DNA of 55,633 nt from Bacillus renqingensis (GCF_016464375.1 NZ_JADDIU010000031.1:1-55633), one strand, 5' to 3'. Positions 37,215 to 49,153 are shown, numbered from the stretch's first letter. Numbers and translations are program-made. The notes: generated from the letters alone by a model not told the origin.

Positions 37215-38178
37215 AGTTAGCCCCGGGACGACCATCATAGGGAAATGGCATTCTAATCGGTACATGATCATAAAGGAATTAGGATTTGGTGCAAATGGAG
37301 TCGTCTACCTTGCTAAGCACGACGAAGCCCAAGTTGCGTTGAAAATGAGTGACAATGGTATGTCGATCATCTCTGAGGTAAATGTATTAAAATCCTTTGC
37401 AAAGGTCCAGGGGTCCGTATCCCTTGGGCCTTCTTTGCTTGATGTAGATGATTGGCAAACGAACCGCGGGATGGTTTCCTTTTATGTAATGGAATATATT
37501 CACGGTCCGGATTTATTATCCTTTTTGCAGCAAAAAGGAAAAGCGTGGATGCCGGTCCTATTTCTCCAGCTATTAAATGATTTAGCGAAACTTCATGAAA
37601 ATGGCTGGGTGTTTGGTGATCTAAAGCCAGAGAATTTAATTATTGCCGGTCCGCCGCCGAAAATAAGATGTATCGATGTTGGCGGGACGACCATTCAAGG
37701 GAGGGCCATTAAGGAGTTCACCGAGTTTTATGATCGCGGCTATTGGGGACTGGGTTCACGCAAGGCAGAAGCAACCTATGATTTATTTGCGGTGGCGATG
37801 ATAATCATCAATACCGCCTATCCAAAACGGTTTACTAAAACAACCGGCGGGATATCGCAGTTGCGGGGAGCTATACGAGAACGACCGGAGCTGCTACTGT
37901 ATGAATCTGTCATCGTAAAAGCACTGCAAGGGCATTATAAGACTGCCAAACAAATGCGGGCAGAACTGTTGGATTGTATGCATGAACACCCGGTTCCAGA
38001 TCGTATGAAAGGAAACAGCCCCGCACAGAAGCCAAAGTCAGCGAAACCGCACCAAACCTCTCAGCCGCTGACAAGGCAACGGTATCGAAAAAGTAAGAAA
38101 AAGCGAGGCCGAATGGAATTTATTATGATTACCATTGGTGTGGCGGTTCTATTATATATTCTTTGTATATTTTTTTAA
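37180..38178 (+). CDS. yabT: Forespore serine/threonine kinase YabT
   Basis: Hanks-type kinase. B. subtilis YabT is DNA-activated, phosphorylates RecA and AbrB among others, and sits at the forespore septum. The glycine loop is LGFGANGVVYLAK and the catalytic loop FGDLKPENL has the base D147, with phenylalanine-glycine in place of the usual His-Arg. DVGGTT replaces DFG. A basic linker (about 280-312) is followed by one C-terminal transmembrane helix (about 313-331) with almost nothing after it (tail anchor). ATG 37180 follows AAGGAG. Confidence 0.93.
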   Translation: MMMNHTLKSQYRVSPGTTIIGKWHSNRYMIIKELGFGANGVVYLAKHDEAQVALKMSDNGMSIISEVNVLKSFAKVQGSVSLGPSLLDVDDWQTNRGMVSFYVMEYIHGPDLLSFLQQKGKAWMPVLFLQLLNDLAKLHENGWVFGDLKPENLIIAGPPPKIRCIDVGGTTIQGRAIKEFTEFYDRGYWGLGSRKAEATYDLFAVAMIIINTAYPKRFTKTTGGISQLRGAIRERPELLLYESVIVKALQGHYKTAKQMRAELLDCMHEHPVPDRMKGNSPAQKPKSAKPHQTSQPLTRQRYRKSKKKRGRMEFIMITIGVAVLLYILCIFF

Positions 38179-38333
38179 AACTTTAATTCAGAGATGAAAC
38201 TTTCTTTTCGGATAATCGTATAGAAGGTGATAGATTTATTTACAAAGGATTTTCCTTTATCATAAGGAAACAATAAAGGCTGAAGCAAAGCTGTAAGCTA
38301 GGTATCTTATATGTAAGGAAGAGTGCAATTTCT

Positions 38334-39719
38334 ATGTTGGAAACAAAGGTCGGGGCCTTTCTTAAGCACCATTCATTTAAGCTTGAAAATAAAAAAATTG
38401 TCGTTGGGGTTTCGGGAGGACCCGATTCATTAGCGCTTCTTCACTATTTACTAAGTGAAAGAGAGAAAAGGAACCTTTTCATCGTTACTGCCCATATCGA
38501 TCATATGTTTAGAGGACAGGAGTCGTATGAGGATGCCCTGTTTGTCAAGAGTTTTTGTGAGCAAAACAGGATTCCTTTTGAAATGGTGCGGGTGAACGTT
38601 CCGGAAATCATGAAGGCAACGGGGAAAAGCTCGCAGATCGCAGGAAGGGAAGTGCGCTATGAGTTTTATATAAACGTAATGGAAAAATACAATTGCCCCT
38701 ATTTAGCGTTGGCGCACCACGGCGATGATCAAACAGAGACTATTCTTATGCGGTTGACAAGGGGCAGCACGGGGCTGGCAAGAGCAGGGATTCCCTTCTC
38801 ACGTCCCTTTCATACAGGAGTCATTTTCCGGCCTTTCTTATGCTTAACAAAGGCTGAAATTGAAGAATATTGCCGGAAGAATCATCTCACGCCAAGAATG
38901 GATCCAAGCAACAAAAAAAATATTTATAGCCGGAATCGATTTCGGCTACATGTCCTTCCATTTTTAAAAACCGAAAATCCGCAAGTCCATGAACAGTTTC
39001 AACGTTTTAGTGAGGAATTACAAACGGATGAGTCTTTTCTGCAGGAATTAACGGTTCAAGAGTTGAATAAAGTAGTGAAAAAAAGACAAGAGTGTGAAAT
39101 GACCATTGATATTGGGCTATTTTCTAAAATGCCTATACCTTTACAAAGGAGAGGGATTCAACTAATATTAAACTATCTTTACAAAGAAAAACCAGCTGCT
39201 CTTTCGGCGTTACATATTGACCAGGTTTTTGACTTAATCAACAGTGACAAGCCTTCGGGAAGTCTGGACTTTCCGGATGGTTTAAAGGTTCAGCGATCGT
39301 ACGGCGAGTTGTCCTTCACATTCCTTGAAAATGAAAATGAACCGTATTATATTGTCTTGAATGAGCCGGGAATAGTGGATTTGCCAAATGGCTCACGAAT
39401 CGAACTTCACTATGTTGATCAGGAAATTCCGCAAGACTGTTCCAATATTGCTGTATTTGCGGCGGACGACATCAAATGGCCGATTATTATTCGTACCAGA
39501 AAAACAGGCGACCGAATGACAGTGAAAGGGATGCAGGGTTCGAAAAAGGTAAAGGATATTTTCATTGATCACAAAATCCCGCTTCAAAATCGAAATACAT
39601 GGCCTGTCGTAACAGATGGAGAAAATAGTATTATTTGGCTTCCATGTTTAAAAAAGTCTTCACGTGAAGGAATGAATCCAACAACAAAACACTATATACA
39701 ACTCAGATATGATAAGTAA
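38334..39719 (+). CDS. tilS: tRNA(Ile)-lysidine synthetase
   Basis: Converts C34 of the CAU-anticodon tRNA-Ile to lysidine so that it reads AUA; essential. The PP-loop SGGPDS is at 27-32; [11 protein letters not shown] and a C-terminal TilS domain ([28 protein letters not shown] region, about 385-410) are present. 461 aa. AAGGAAGAG precedes ATG 38334. hpt follows after 23 bases, the common tilS-hpt-ftsH order. Confidence 0.96.
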   Translation: MLETKVGAFLKHHSFKLENKKIVVGVSGGPDSLALLHYLLSEREKRNLFIVTAHIDHMFRGQESYEDALFVKSFCEQNRIPFEMVRVNVPEIMKATGKSSQIAGREVRYEFYINVMEKYNCPYLALAHHGDDQTETILMRLTRGSTGLARAGIPFSRPFHTGVIFRPFLCLTKAEIEEYCRKNHLTPRMDPSNKKNIYSRNRFRLHVLPFLKTENPQVHEQFQRFSEELQTDESFLQELTVQELNKVVKKRQECEMTIDIGLFSKMPIPLQRRGIQLILNYLYKEKPAALSALHIDQVFDLINSDKPSGSLDFPDGLKVQRSYGELSFTFLENENEPYYIVLNEPGIVDLPNGSRIELHYVDQEIPQDCSNIAVFAADDIKWPIIIRTRKTGDRMTVKGMQGSKKVKDIFIDHKIPLQNRNTWPVVTDGENSIIWLPCLKKSSREGMNPTTKHYIQLRYDK

Positions 39720-39742
39720 GTCTTCTAGGGGGCACATGTATA

Positions 39743-40288
39743 ATGAAACACGATATTGAAAAGGTGTTAGTAACAGAAGAAGAGATTCAAGAGAAAATAA
39801 CGGAGTTGGCGGCACAATTAACAGATGAGTATCATGATCGCTTCCCGCTGGCAATTGGAGTGTTAAAAGGCGCAATGCCGTTTATGGCCGATTTATTAAA
39901 GCGGATGGATTGTTATTTGGAAATGGATTTCATGGATGTATCGAGCTACGGCAATGCCCTTGTATCTTCCGGAGAAGTAAAAATCCTGAAGGACTTGGAT
40001 ACATCTGTTGAAGGAAGAGACCTTTTAATTATCGAAGATATAATTGACAGTGGTCTAACATTAAGCTATTTAGTTGATTTATTCCGTTACCGAAAAGCAA
40101 AGTCCATCAAAATTGTGACATTGCTTGATAAACCGACAGGAAGAAAAAGTAAAATTAAAGCAGATTATGTTGGTTTTATCGTTCCTGATGAGTTTGTCGT
40201 AGGCTACGGGTTAGATTATATGGAGAAATATCGTAACCTCCCATATATTGGGGTATTAAAACCTGAAGTTTATAGCAATAATGATTAA
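39743..40288 (+). CDS. hprT: Hypoxanthine-guanine phosphoribosyltransferase
   Basis: Salvages hypoxanthine and guanine to IMP and GMP using PRPP. The PRPP loop EDIIDSG is at 98-104, and the base-binding region [18 protein letters not shown] is conserved. 181 aa. CTAGGGGG lies upstream of ATG 39743. In Firmicutes it is regulated by ppGpp and, with TilS, has been proposed to activate ftsH transcription. Confidence 0.97.
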   Translation: MKHDIEKVLVTEEEIQEKITELAAQLTDEYHDRFPLAIGVLKGAMPFMADLLKRMDCYLEMDFMDVSSYGNALVSSGEVKILKDLDTSVEGRDLLIIEDIIDSGLTLSYLVDLFRYRKAKSIKIVTLLDKPTGRKSKIKADYVGFIVPDEFVVGYGLDYMEKYRNLPYIGVLKPEVYSNND

Positions 40289-40419
40289 ATGATACGTTTT
40301 ATAAGAAACCGGTAATTTTTCAAATATCAGCGTTTTAGGCGAGTGTAATTTCTTGAATTTGTAAGATTCCCTATGATACTATTTTCTATAGTTTGTTTTA
40401 ACGCGGGAGGAGGTAAGAG

Positions 40420-42366
40420 ATGAATCGGATTTTCCGTAACACCATCTTTTATTTATTGATATTTTTAGTTATTATTGGCGTCGTTAGTTTCTTTAATGGA
40501 AACAATGAGCCAACCGATCATATTTCATATGATAAGTTTGTAGCACAGTTGGAAAAAGGTGAAGTAAAGTCATTTTCAATGCAGCCTGAACGTGGTGTGT
40601 TTGAAGTTCGCGGTGAACTTGAAGCGGGCAACAAAAAATTTATTACCTATATACCAAACAGTGAGAAAATCCTTGATCGGATTGATAAGGCTGATTCAAA
40701 GGTAGAAGTGATGCCGGCTAAAGAAACAAGTGGCTGGGTAACCTTCTTTACTTCGATTATTCCGTTTGTGATTATTTTTATTTTATTCTTCTTTCTTTTA
40801 AACCAAGCTCAAGGCGGCGGCAGCCGTGTCATGAACTTTGGTAAATCAAAGGCGAGACTTTATAACGACGATAAGAAAAAGGTGCGTTTTAGAGATGTTG
40901 CCGGTGCAGATGAAGAAAAAGCAGAACTGGTCGAAGTAGTAGAATTTTTAAAAGACCCGCGGAAATTCGCTGAACTCGGGGCCCGTATTCCGAAAGGTGT
41001 GCTCCTCGTAGGACCTCCAGGGACTGGTAAAACATTGCTTGCCCGTGCAGTTGCCGGTGAAGCAGGGGTACCATTCTTCTCCATCAGCGGTTCTGATTTC
41101 GTGGAAATGTTTGTTGGGGTCGGTGCATCCCGTGTTCGTGATTTATTTGAAAATGCGAAGAAAAATGCTCCATGTATCATTTTCATTGATGAAATTGATG
41201 CTGTTGGACGGCAGCGTGGCGCCGGTCTCGGCGGCGGCCATGATGAGCGGGAGCAAACATTAAACCAATTATTAGTGGAAATGGATGGCTTCGGAGCAAA
41301 CGAAGGAATCATTATAATTGCAGCGACGAACCGCCCTGATATTTTGGACCCTGCGCTCTTGCGTCCAGGACGTTTTGACCGGCAAATTACGGTCGATCGC
41401 CCGGATGTGAACGGTCGTGAAGCGGTTCTTAAAGTACATGCCCGCAATAAGCCATTAGATGAGTCCGTGAATTTAAAAAATATCGCAATGCGTACCCCAG
41501 GGTTTTCCGGGGCAGATTTAGAAAACCTGTTAAACGAGGCAGCCCTTGTGGCGGCACGGCAAAATAAAAAGAAAATTGAAATGGTGGATATTGATGAAGC
41601 AACCGACCGGGTGATTGCCGGTCCGGCGAAAAAGAGCCGTGTCATCTCAGAAAAAGAACGGAGAATTGTTGCGTTCCATGAGGCCGGCCATACCGTTATT
41701 GGCCTCGTATTAGATGAGGCTGAAATGGTGCATAAAGTGACCATTGTTCCCCGCGGTCAAGCTGGTGGATATGCGGTCATGCTTCCAAAGGAAGACCGTT
41801 ACTTTATGACAAAGCCTGAATTACTCGACAAAATTGTCGGCTTACTCGGCGGCCGGGTATCAGAAGAAATTGTATTCGGTGAAGTAAGTACGGGAGCACA
41901 TAATGACTTCCAGCGTGCGACCGGTATTGCCCGTCGAATGGTTACGGAGTTTGGAATGAGTGATAAGCTTGGTCCATTACAGTTTGGTCAACAATCAGGT
42001 GGTCAAGTATTTCTCGGACGCGATATCGGCAATGAACAAAATTATTCTGATGCGATTGCTTATGAAATCGATCTTGAGATTCAACGATTTATTAAGGAAT
42101 CTTATGAAAGATGTAAAAAGATTCTTACCGAGAATCGCGATAAGCTTAATTTAATTGCCACCACACTACTTGAAGTAGAAACACTAAATGCTGAGCAAAT
42201 TAAGTATTTAGTTGAAAATGGCCATTTACCGGAAAATCCTGAAGAACTTGGATCGGCTCAAACAGAAACGAAGAAAACGGATGATTTAAAGGTAAATATT
42301 AATAAAAAGAAGGATGAGGAATCATCGTTTTTGGATGCTCCTCCTGACGAAATTGATTATAAATAA
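40420..42366 (+). CDS. ftsH: ATP-dependent zinc metalloprotease FtsH
   Basis: Membrane AAA+ protease that degrades regulatory and misfolded membrane proteins; in B. subtilis it removes the Spo0A-inhibiting phosphatase Spo0E and so supports sporulation. Two transmembrane helices (about 7-24 and 107-128) flank the extracytoplasmic domain. Walker A GPPGTGKT is at 198-205, the SRH region follows, and the zinc motif HEAGH is at 420-424. The tail is acidic/lysine-rich. 648 aa. CGGGAGGAGG precedes ATG 40420. A weak TTGAAT/GATACT pair (40353, 40375) may be its promoter. Confidence 0.97.
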   Translation: MNRIFRNTIFYLLIFLVIIGVVSFFNGNNEPTDHISYDKFVAQLEKGEVKSFSMQPERGVFEVRGELEAGNKKFITYIPNSEKILDRIDKADSKVEVMPAKETSGWVTFFTSIIPFVIIFILFFFLLNQAQGGGSRVMNFGKSKARLYNDDKKKVRFRDVAGADEEKAELVEVVEFLKDPRKFAELGARIPKGVLLVGPPGTGKTLLARAVAGEAGVPFFSISGSDFVEMFVGVGASRVRDLFENAKKNAPCIIFIDEIDAVGRQRGAGLGGGHDEREQTLNQLLVEMDGFGANEGIIIIAATNRPDILDPALLRPGRFDRQITVDRPDVNGREAVLKVHARNKPLDESVNLKNIAMRTPGFSGADLENLLNEAALVAARQNKKKIEMVDIDEATDRVIAGPAKKSRVISEKERRIVAFHEAGHTVIGLVLDEAEMVHKVTIVPRGQAGGYAVMLPKEDRYFMTKPELLDKIVGLLGGRVSEEIVFGEVSTGAHNDFQRATGIARRMVTEFGMSDKLGPLQFGQQSGGQVFLGRDIGNEQNYSDAIAYEIDLEIQRFIKESYERCKKILTENRDKLNLIATTLLEVETLNAEQIKYLVENGHLPENPEELGSAQTETKKTDDLKVNINKKKDEESSFLDAPPDEIDYK

Positions 42367-42373
42367 AGAAAGC

Positions 42374-42404
42374 AGAGTGCTTCGGATGAGGCGCTCTTTT
42401 TTTG
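42374..42404 (+). terminator. Intrinsic terminator of ftsH
   Basis: AGAGTGC (42374-42380) pairs with GCGCTCT (42391-42397, one G-T pair), followed by T. Confidence 0.8.
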
Positions 42405-42535
42405 TGCCTTTTTAATTTCATCTCAAGAATAAGAAGATATGTTTTACATAATAAGAATGGTGCTTTATTGAATTGAAAAGGAACTAAAAAAATTGTTCAC
42501 GATATTAAGTACCACTTCTAAAAGGAGTTGAAATA

Positions 42536-43768
42536 ATGAAATACCCGTTAAACGTCCGCTCTGAAATTGGAGATTTACGGACAGTTCTTCTAAAAAGACC
42601 TGGAAAAGAGTTAGAAAATTTAACGCCGGAATATTTAGAGGTATTGTTGTTTGACGATATCCCCTTTTTACCGGCGATTCAAAAGGAACATGATTATTTT
42701 GCCACCACTCTAAGAAACAGAGGGGTTGAGGTACTTTATTTAGATAACCTCGTGACGGAATCTTTATTAAATGATGAAATTAGATTAAATCTAATTGAGG
42801 AATTCATGAATGAAAGCAATGTAAATGAAACGGCCTCTAATGAATTAATAAAGGAGTACTTAGTAAGCCTGCCAAAAGATCAACTAGTTAGCACACTGAT
42901 GCATGGCATTCGCAAAAACGAACTGACCAGAAGCGGGAAAAAGCATTTGCATGAGTTGCTGGAGGATCTAGATCCCTTTTATCTTTATCCTTTGCCAAAC
43001 CTCTACTTCACAAGGGATCCGGCAGCGGTAATTGGTAATGGTGTATCACTTAACCGGATGAATCGAACAGCGAGAATGCGTGAATCTTTATTCATGCAGT
43101 ATATTCTTAAACACCATCCTCGTTTTTCACCGCATGATATCCCGCTTTGGTTTAGTCGTGATGGAGCTTATTCCATTGAAGGTGGAGATGAATTAGTGAT
43201 TAGCCACGATACCGTTGCGATTGGAATTAGTGCCAGAACGACAGCCCAAGCGATAGAAAAATTTGCGCTAAATTTATTTAAAAATAACCGCGATTACCAG
43301 AAAATAATGGCTGTTGAAATACCTAAATCGAGAGCATTTATGCATTTAGATACCGTATTTACGATGGTCGATCATGATAAATTCACGGTTCATCCAGGGA
43401 TACAAGGTCCCGGCGGGGAAATGAATATTTTTATCTTGGAAAGAGGGGACCATGAAGAGGAATTAAATATTTCATCGCGGTCCAATATCATCGAAGCATT
43501 AAAAGAGGTGCTAAATTTAAAAGAAGTGGTATTAATTCCATGCGGCGGCGGAGATAATATCGCCTCAGCTCGTGAGCAATGGAATGATGGAAGTAATACG
43601 CTCGCTATTTCTCCGGGAGTTGTCATCACATATGATCGAAATTATGTTTCCAATGAACTTTTGCGCTCCCATGGGGTTGAAGTCATTGAAGTGCAAAGCA
43701 GTGAGCTGGCCCGAGGCCGCGGAGGTCCGCGTTGTATGAGCATGCCTTTGTATCGGGAAGACCTTTAA
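42536..43768 (+). CDS. arcA: Arginine deiminase
   Basis: Hydrolyses arginine to citrulline and ammonia, first step of the ADI pathway that yields ATP without respiration. Guanidino-group-modifying fold with YFTRDPA, the [10 protein letters not shown] active-site histidine region and the catalytic cysteine C400 in GGPRCMSMP. 410 aa. AAAGGAGTTG precedes ATG 42536. It leads a four-gene cluster. I could not identify an ArcR/FNR or ArgR site in the 169-base upstream gap, and no arcR gene is adjacent. Confidence 0.96.
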   Translation: MKYPLNVRSEIGDLRTVLLKRPGKELENLTPEYLEVLLFDDIPFLPAIQKEHDYFATTLRNRGVEVLYLDNLVTESLLNDEIRLNLIEEFMNESNVNETASNELIKEYLVSLPKDQLVSTLMHGIRKNELTRSGKKHLHELLEDLDPFYLYPLPNLYFTRDPAAVIGNGVSLNRMNRTARMRESLFMQYILKHHPRFSPHDIPLWFSRDGAYSIEGGDELVISHDTVAIGISARTTAQAIEKFALNLFKNNRDYQKIMAVEIPKSRAFMHLDTVFTMVDHDKFTVHPGIQGPGGEMNIFILERGDHEEELNISSRSNIIEALKEVLNLKEVVLIPCGGGDNIASAREQWNDGSNTLAISPGVVITYDRNYVSNELLRSHGVEVIEVQSSELARGRGGPRCMSMPLYREDL

Positions 43769-43801
43769 TCTAGAATGTACCATTTATTGAGGAGGATGAA
43801 T

Positions 43802-44794
43802 ATGGGATTTAATTTAAAAGGAAGACACTTCCTAACCTTAAAGGATTTTACGCCTAAGGAAATCGATTTTTTAATTGACCAGGCAATTGAATTTAAACGG
43901 CTTAAATATGCGGGTATCCCTCACAAAATGTTAGAAGGGAAAAATATTGCCCTGTTGTTTGAAAAACCATCGACTCGTACCCGTTGTGCGTTCACAGTAG
44001 CCTGTATCGATTTAGGTGCTCATCCGGAATACCTTGGAAAAGGCGATATCCAATTTGGAAAAAAAGAATCCAATCGAGATACCGCAATCGTATTAGGCAG
44101 AATGTTTGATGGCATTGAATTCCGAGGCTTTAAACATGAAACCGTCGAGGATTTGGCCAGGTATTCAGGCGTACCTGTATGGAACGGCTTAACCGATAAG
44201 TTTCACCCGACGCAAATTTTAGCAGATTTTATGACAATTAAAGAAAAGCTGGGTTATTTAAAAGGAGTGAAATTTGCCTTTATTGGGGACGCCAGAAATA
44301 ACATGGGGAACTCCTTGATGATTGGTTCGGCCAAGATGGGACTTGATTTCCGCTCGGTCGCACCAAAGCAATTATTCCCGAATGAGGAATTAGTGACATA
44401 TGCACAAAGTGTAGCCAAAGAAACCGGTGCGAAGATTACTATTACCGATAACATCGCAGAAGGTGTGAAGGATGTTGATGTTATTTACACCGACGTCTGG
44501 GTTTCGATGGGAGAAGAGGCACAATTCGAAGAGCGTATTAATCTTTTAAAAGGATATCAAGTGAATAAACAAATGATGGAACTTACTGGTAAAAAAGACA
44601 CGCTATTTATGCATTGCTTGCCGGCCTTCCATGACCTTGAAACAGAAGTTGGCAGAGATATTCACCAAAAATTCGGCCTTGAAGCGATGGAAGTTACTGA
44701 TGAAGTCTTCCGGTCGAAAAACAGCGTTGTCTTTGATGAGGCCGAAAATCGGATGCATACCATCAAAGCAGTCATGGCGGCTACATTATCGTAA
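43802..44794 (+). CDS. argF: Ornithine carbamoyltransferase (catabolic, ArcB-type context)
   Basis: Converts citrulline and phosphate to ornithine and carbamoyl phosphate in this setting. The carbamoyl-phosphate motif STRTR is at 57-61, HPTQ follows at about 134, and HCLP is at 271-274. 330 aa from ATG 43802 with GAGGAGGATG upstream; an in-frame ATG at 43775 precedes that site and is rejected. Sequence alone does not separate catabolic ArcB from anabolic ArgF; the neighbours favour the catabolic role. Confidence 0.93.
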   Translation: MGFNLKGRHFLTLKDFTPKEIDFLIDQAIEFKRLKYAGIPHKMLEGKNIALLFEKPSTRTRCAFTVACIDLGAHPEYLGKGDIQFGKKESNRDTAIVLGRMFDGIEFRGFKHETVEDLARYSGVPVWNGLTDKFHPTQILADFMTIKEKLGYLKGVKFAFIGDARNNMGNSLMIGSAKMGLDFRSVAPKQLFPNEELVTYAQSVAKETGAKITITDNIAEGVKDVDVIYTDVWVSMGEEAQFEERINLLKGYQVNKQMMELTGKKDTLFMHCLPAFHDLETEVGRDIHQKFGLEAMEVTDEVFRSKNSVVFDEAENRMHTIKAVMAATLS

Positions 44795-44802
44795 ACCCTC
44801 CA

Positions 44803-44847
44803 TGGTGCCAGGCACCTTTGTTTCTGCAAATGAAGTGCCTGGCACCA
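44803..44847 (+). repeat. Palindrome between argF and arcD (GGTGCC family, copy 3)
   Basis: TGGTGCCAGGCAC (44803-44815) pairs perfectly with GTGCCTGGCACCA (44835-44847) around a 19-base loop. It has the same core as the palindromes at 28250 and 33749 but with a different centre. It has no T run, so it may attenuate rather than stop transcription into arcD. Confidence 0.85.
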
Positions 44848-44870
44848 CACTGAAAGGAAGGTGTTAATTG

Positions 44871-46271
44871 ATGGCGGAAAAGGAGAAAAAACTAGGATTA
44901 ATTTCTCTCATCGCCTTAGTTGTAGGTTCGATGATTGGCGGCGGGGCGTTTAATATTGCCACCGATATGGCTTCCGGAGCCGGAGCTGGAGCGGTTGTGA
45001 TAGGTTGGATTATTACGGGGATCGGAATGGTGACCTTAGGTCTTTCGTTTCAGAATTTAACGATCAAACGACCGGACTTGGAAGGCGGGGTTTTTAGTTA
45101 TGCAAAAGCCGGATTTGGAAACTATTGGGGTTTTAATTCTGCTTGGGGTTATTGGTTATCGGCATGGTTAGGCAACATTGCCTTTTTAACCTTGCTATTT
45201 AGCGGAATTGGCTATTTCATCCCATTATTCTCAGAAGGGAATATTGCCTCCATTATAGGCGCTTCGATTATCCTTTGGTTAATGCACTTCTTGATCTTAC
45301 AAGGAGTCCAATCAGCAGCGCTTGTCAATCTGGTTGTAACGATTGCCAAGCTCATTCCCATTATTCTTTTTATTATCATCACAATCTTTGCCTTTAAAAT
45401 GGATACTTTCTCAGTCGACTTCTGGGGAAAGGGTCCATTTAAATTATCAGATGTGTTAAGTCAGTCGAAGAGTACAATGCTTGTAACCCTTTGGGTATTT
45501 ATTGGTATTGAGGGGGCAGTGGTTCTCTCAAGTCGTGCCAGGAATAAGAATGATGTTGGAAAAGCAACAATTATCGGATTGTTATCCACTTTGGTGATAT
45601 ATGTTTTGATTTCCTTGTTATCCTACGGAATTTTGACCCAGTCAGACCTTGCTAAGTTGAAAAGCCCTTCCATGGCTTTCGTGTTAAAAGAGGTAGTCGG
45701 CCCCTGGGGAGCTGCCGTTGTAAACTTAGGCTTAATCATTTCCTTGTTAGGAGCATTATTAGGCTGGACATTATTGGCCGCTGAACTGCCCTATTTGGCT
45801 TCAAAGGATGGAGTTTTGCCAAAATTATTTAGTAAAGAAAATAAGAATAAAGCACCCGTAAATTCTTTAATTATAACCAATATATTGGTGCAAATCTTCC
45901 TGTTGACCTTACTGGTTTCGGAGAAACCCTATCAGTTTGCCTACTCGTTAGCCAGTTCAGCCATCTTAATACCTTATCTCTTCTCTGCTTTATATCAAGT
46001 TAAATATAGCAGTCAACAAAAGGATCCGAAGCAAATAGTGATTGGAATTATTGCCTCGATTTATGGGATTTGGCTGTTGTATGCTGCAGGGCTAAGTTAT
46101 TTAGTGTTAACGGCTGTGCTATATGCAGTGGGCATCCTTGTTTACCGTTATGCGCAAAAAGAAAACGGGGAAAAGACGTTTAAACCGACTGAATTAGTTT
46201 GGACGATTATTTTTATCATTCTGGCTATTATCGCCATTATCATGTTAGCAACAGGAAAAATAACCACTTAG
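44871..46271 (+). CDS. arcD: Arginine/ornithine antiporter (APC family)
   Basis: Membrane exchanger bringing in arginine against ornithine. It has about 12 hydrophobic helices through 466 aa, starting with the APC signature [19 protein letters not shown] (about residues 9-27). ATG 44871 follows AAAGGAAGGTG; a TTG at 44868 is adjacent and less likely. Position between argF and arcC supports ArcD rather than another basic amino-acid/polyamine exchanger. Confidence 0.92.
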   Translation: MAEKEKKLGLISLIALVVGSMIGGGAFNIATDMASGAGAGAVVIGWIITGIGMVTLGLSFQNLTIKRPDLEGGVFSYAKAGFGNYWGFNSAWGYWLSAWLGNIAFLTLLFSGIGYFIPLFSEGNIASIIGASIILWLMHFLILQGVQSAALVNLVVTIAKLIPIILFIIITIFAFKMDTFSVDFWGKGPFKLSDVLSQSKSTMLVTLWVFIGIEGAVVLSSRARNKNDVGKATIIGLLSTLVIYVLISLLSYGILTQSDLAKLKSPSMAFVLKEVVGPWGAAVVNLGLIISLLGALLGWTLLAAELPYLASKDGVLPKLFSKENKNKAPVNSLIITNILVQIFLLTLLVSEKPYQFAYSLASSAILIPYLFSALYQVKYSSQQKDPKQIVIGIIASIYGIWLLYAAGLSYLVLTAVLYAVGILVYRYAQKENGEKTFKPTELVWTIIFIILAIIAIIMLATGKITT

Positions 46272-46287
46272 TAAGGAGGGAAAACAA

Positions 46288-47247
46288 ATGGCAAAAAAAA
46301 TTGTCATTGCATTAGGTGGAAATGCCATTCAGACCGGTAATGGAGCAACAGCGGACGAGCAAAAGCTCGCCTGCTTGAATACAGCAAAACAATTAGTCAA
46401 ATTAATTCATGAAGGTCATCAGCTTATCATTGCCCATGGAAACGGACCACAGGTAGGGAATATTGTCCTGCAGCAGCAGATGAATCAAAGTGATAAGCTT
46501 CCAGCAATGCCGCTAGACACCTGTGGGGCGATGAGTCAGGGAATGATTGGCTATTGGCTGCAAAATGCGCTCCATCAAGTATTTGATGAAAATGGCATTG
46601 ATAAAGATGTGGTTACAGTAGTAACACAGGTTCTCGTTGACCAAAATGACCCGGCCTTCCAAAATCCCACTAAACCAATTGGTTCTTTTTATACAAAGGA
46701 AGAAGCGGAGCAATTGGTGGAAGCCAAGGGTTATAAAATGAAGGAAGATGCCGGACGGGGCTTCCGCAGGGTAGTACCATCGCCGAAGCCAATCGATATT
46801 ATTGAGAAAAAGGCAGTCATCGATTTAATCGAGAGCAACAATATTGTCATCGCCAGCGGCGGCGGTGGTATCCCGGTCTCAAGGGAAAATAACCAGCTGA
46901 TTGGGGTGGAGGCCGTGATCGATAAAGATTTTGCTTCTGAAAAATTGGCGGAATTGGTGGAAGCTGATATTCTGTTAATTTTAACAGCTGTGGAAAATGT
47001 GGCCATCAATTTTGGGAAGCCGAATCAGAAGAATTTAACGAGTCTGTCCATTAATGAAGCGAATCAGTATATTAACGAGGGGCAGTTTGCACCGGGAAGT
47101 ATGTTGCCTAAGGTACAAGCGGCCATACAATTTGTAAAATCCCAAGAAGATCGGCAAGCAATTATCACCTCATTAGAGCATGCTTATGATGCGATAAATG
47201 GCAAAACAGGCACGACCATCAAGCAGCAACAGCCTGTTTTAGTTTAA
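46288..47247 (+). CDS. arcC: Carbamate kinase
   Basis: Transfers phosphate from carbamoyl phosphate to ADP, giving ATP plus carbamate: the energy-yielding last step of the ADI pathway. Amino-acid-kinase fold with [11 protein letters not shown] at the start, [10 protein letters not shown], and GGGGIPV later. 319 aa. TAAGGAGGG precedes ATG 46288, 16 bases after arcD. Confidence 0.95.
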   Translation: MAKKIVIALGGNAIQTGNGATADEQKLACLNTAKQLVKLIHEGHQLIIAHGNGPQVGNIVLQQQMNQSDKLPAMPLDTCGAMSQGMIGYWLQNALHQVFDENGIDKDVVTVVTQVLVDQNDPAFQNPTKPIGSFYTKEEAEQLVEAKGYKMKEDAGRGFRRVVPSPKPIDIIEKKAVIDLIESNNIVIASGGGGIPVSRENNQLIGVEAVIDKDFASEKLAELVEADILLILTAVENVAINFGKPNQKNLTSLSINEANQYINEGQFAPGSMLPKVQAAIQFVKSQEDRQAIITSLEHAYDAINGKTGTTIKQQQPVLV

Positions 47248-47254
47248 CAATTCG

Positions 47255-47292
47255 CCCTAAGGATTGAATCTTGATTCTTTCCTTAGGGATTT
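47255..47292 (+). terminator. Probable terminator of the arc cluster
   Basis: CCCTAAGG (47255-47262) pairs perfectly with CCTTAGGG (47281-47288), with an inner GAATC/GATTC stem; the T tail is short. It is immediately downstream of arcC. Confidence 0.65.
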
Positions 47293-47371
47293 CCAATATT
47301 CCCCTTAACCCACACGTATTGCTCCTTTGTACATTTCCTCATAGGTTTGTTTTCAACGATAACTTTAAAAA

Positions 47372-47401
47372 TTGGCAAAGCCAAATGGATTAAAGTATAG
47401 T
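47372..47401 (+). promoter_or_regulatory. Sigma-A promoter of coaX-hslO
   Basis: TTGGCA (47372-47377) and TATAGT (47396-47401), five of six bases each, spaced 18 bp. Confidence 0.65.
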
Positions 47402-47447
47402 ATAGTATGTTTAAAAAGAAAACTAACTATAAAAGTGAGTGATAGAT

Positions 47448-48227
47448 TTGATTTTCGTTTTTGACGTTGGGAATACCAACACGGTACTTGGTGTTTATAA
47501 AGGTGATAACCTTATCCATCATTGGCGAATAGAAACAAGCAGGAATCGGACAGAAGACGAGTTTGGCATGAGTATCAAAGCGTTATTCGGCCACGCCGGT
47601 CTTTCTTTTTCCGACATTGACGGCATTATTATTTCCTCAGTTGTACCGCCGATTATGCTGGCTCTTGAACGGATGTGCCAAAAGTATTTCCATCTTAAAC
47701 CGCTGATCGTTGGCCCCGGCATAAAAACGGGCTTAAACATTAAATATGAAAACCCAAGAGAAGTGGGTGCCGACCGAATTGTCAATGCTGTTGCCGCCAT
47801 CCATGAATATGGAAGCCCGCTCATTATTGTGGATTTCGGAACGGCCACAACGTATTGCTACATTAACGAGGAACGGCAATATATGGGCGGAGCCATTGCC
47901 CCCGGGATTGGCATCTCCACAGAAGCCCTCTACTCTAAAGCGGCTAAATTGCCGCGGATTGAAATTGCCCGTCCTGAAGGGGTAATTGGAAAAAATACCG
48001 TTGCAGCGATGCAGGCTGGGATTGTCTATGGGTATGTTGGACAAGTAGAAGGGATTGTCAAGCGGATGATGGACCAAGGTAAAAAGAAACCGACTGTCAT
48101 TGCGACGGGCGGACTTGCTCCGTTAATTGCTCAAGAAACCACCACTATTGATGTGGTTGACCCATTTTTAACATTAAAGGGTTTACAGCTTATCTATAAA
48201 CGAAATATGGGGAATCCTAAAGAGTAG
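47448..48227 (+). CDS. coaX: Type III pantothenate kinase
   Basis: First step of coenzyme A synthesis, ASKHA fold. [12 protein letters not shown] at the N-terminus is the phosphate-binding motif; [11 protein letters not shown] and [11 protein letters not shown] are also diagnostic. TTG 47448 is chosen because the protein then begins [11 protein letters not shown] as in relatives (259 aa, 258 in B. subtilis) and AAAGTGAG lies eight bases upstream. The in-frame GTG at 47439 overlaps that ribosome site. Confidence 0.95.
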   Translation: MIFVFDVGNTNTVLGVYKGDNLIHHWRIETSRNRTEDEFGMSIKALFGHAGLSFSDIDGIIISSVVPPIMLALERMCQKYFHLKPLIVGPGIKTGLNIKYENPREVGADRIVNAVAAIHEYGSPLIIVDFGTATTYCYINEERQYMGGAIAPGIGISTEALYSKAAKLPRIEIARPEGVIGKNTVAAMQAGIVYGYVGQVEGIVKRMMDQGKKKPTVIATGGLAPLIAQETTTIDVVDPFLTLKGLQLIYKRNMGNPKE

Positions 48228-48274
48228 CTAAAAGCACCTTTGGAATGGGACAAGTAGAAAGAGAGTTGAAGCGC

Positions 48275-49153
48275 ATGAATGATTATTTAGTAAAGGCGTT
48301 AGCCTGCGATGGCAATATTAGAGCCTATGCTGCTCGAACAACAGAAACGGTTGGAGAGGCACAGCGGCGCCATCAAACGTGGCGGACGGCTTCTGCAGCC
48401 CTCGGCCGTACGATGACCGCAGGGGTGATGATGGGAGCGATGTTAAAGGGCGATGAAAAACTGACCATCAAAATTGATGGCGGCGGGCCGCTTGGAGCGA
48501 TTCTGGTGGATAGTAATGCTAAGGGTGAGGTTCGCGGCTATGTGAACAATCCCCAAGTTGACTTTGAATCAAATGAACAGGGCAAGCTTGATGTCCGCCG
48601 CGCGGTTGGAACGGATGGGATGCTATCTGTTGTAAAGGATATCGGGCTTAGGGATTTCTTTTCCGGACAGGTTCCACTTGTTTCCGGTGAATTAGGTGAA
48701 GATTTCACTTACTACTTTGCGACCTCAGAGCAGATACCATCCTCCGTAGGTGTCGGCGTGTTAGTAAACCCGGATGATACGATTTTGGCTGCCGGCGGTT
48801 TTATTCTGCAAATTATGCCTGGGACAGAGGAGGAGGTCATAGCTAAGCTTGAAGAACGATTAAAAACAATTTCACCTATTTCGATATTGATTGGGAAAGG
48901 CTTAACCCCGGAGGAGATCTTGGCGGAGCTATTTGGTAAGGACCAGGTCAAAGTAATGGAAACGATGCCGGTTCAATTTCATTGTACCTGCTCGAAACAA
49001 CGCTTTGCTGATGCGATCGTCGGGTTAGGCAAGGCAGAAATCCAGGCAATGATTGAAGAGGATGGACAGGCTGAAGCGCACTGTCATTTTTGTAATGAAA
49101 AATATCACTATACGAAGGAAGAACTAGAACAGCTGCTGCAAGAGGCAAAATAA
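48275..49153 (+). CDS. hslO: Redox-regulated chaperone Hsp33
   Basis: Holdase activated by oxidation: zinc-bound cysteines form disulfides and unfold the C-terminal switch. The four cysteines are C237/C239 (CTC) and C270/C273 (CHFC). 292 aa from ATG 48275; open codons from 48245 lack a ribosome site. The local site (AGAAAGAGAG) is weak, suggesting coupling to coaX, 47 bases upstream. The yacD (PrsA-like foldase) gene that follows in B. subtilis is absent. Confidence 0.95.
   Translation: MNDYLVKALACDGNIRAYAARTTETVGEAQRRHQTWRTASAALGRTMTAGVMMGAMLKGDEKLTIKIDGGGPLGAILVDSNAKGEVRGYVNNPQVDFESNEQGKLDVRRAVGTDGMLSVVKDIGLRDFFSGQVPLVSGELGEDFTYYFATSEQIPSSVGVGVLVNPDDTILAAGGFILQIMPGTEEEVIAKLEERLKTISPISILIGKGLTPEEILAELFGKDQVKVMETMPVQFHCTCSKQRFADAIVGLGKAEIQAMIEEDGQAEAHCHFCNEKYHYTKEELEQLLQEAK

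Noticed and set aside
40860..41744. 294-codon open frame on the minus strand inside ftsH
   Set aside because: Antisense shadow of ftsH: rich in Ser/Arg/Pro, no ribosome site, no family resemblance, and ftsH is certain.
42405..42535. FNR/ArcR or ArgR operator before arcA
   Set aside because: AATTGTTCAC-type fragments lack the second half site; no palindrome matching either consensus.
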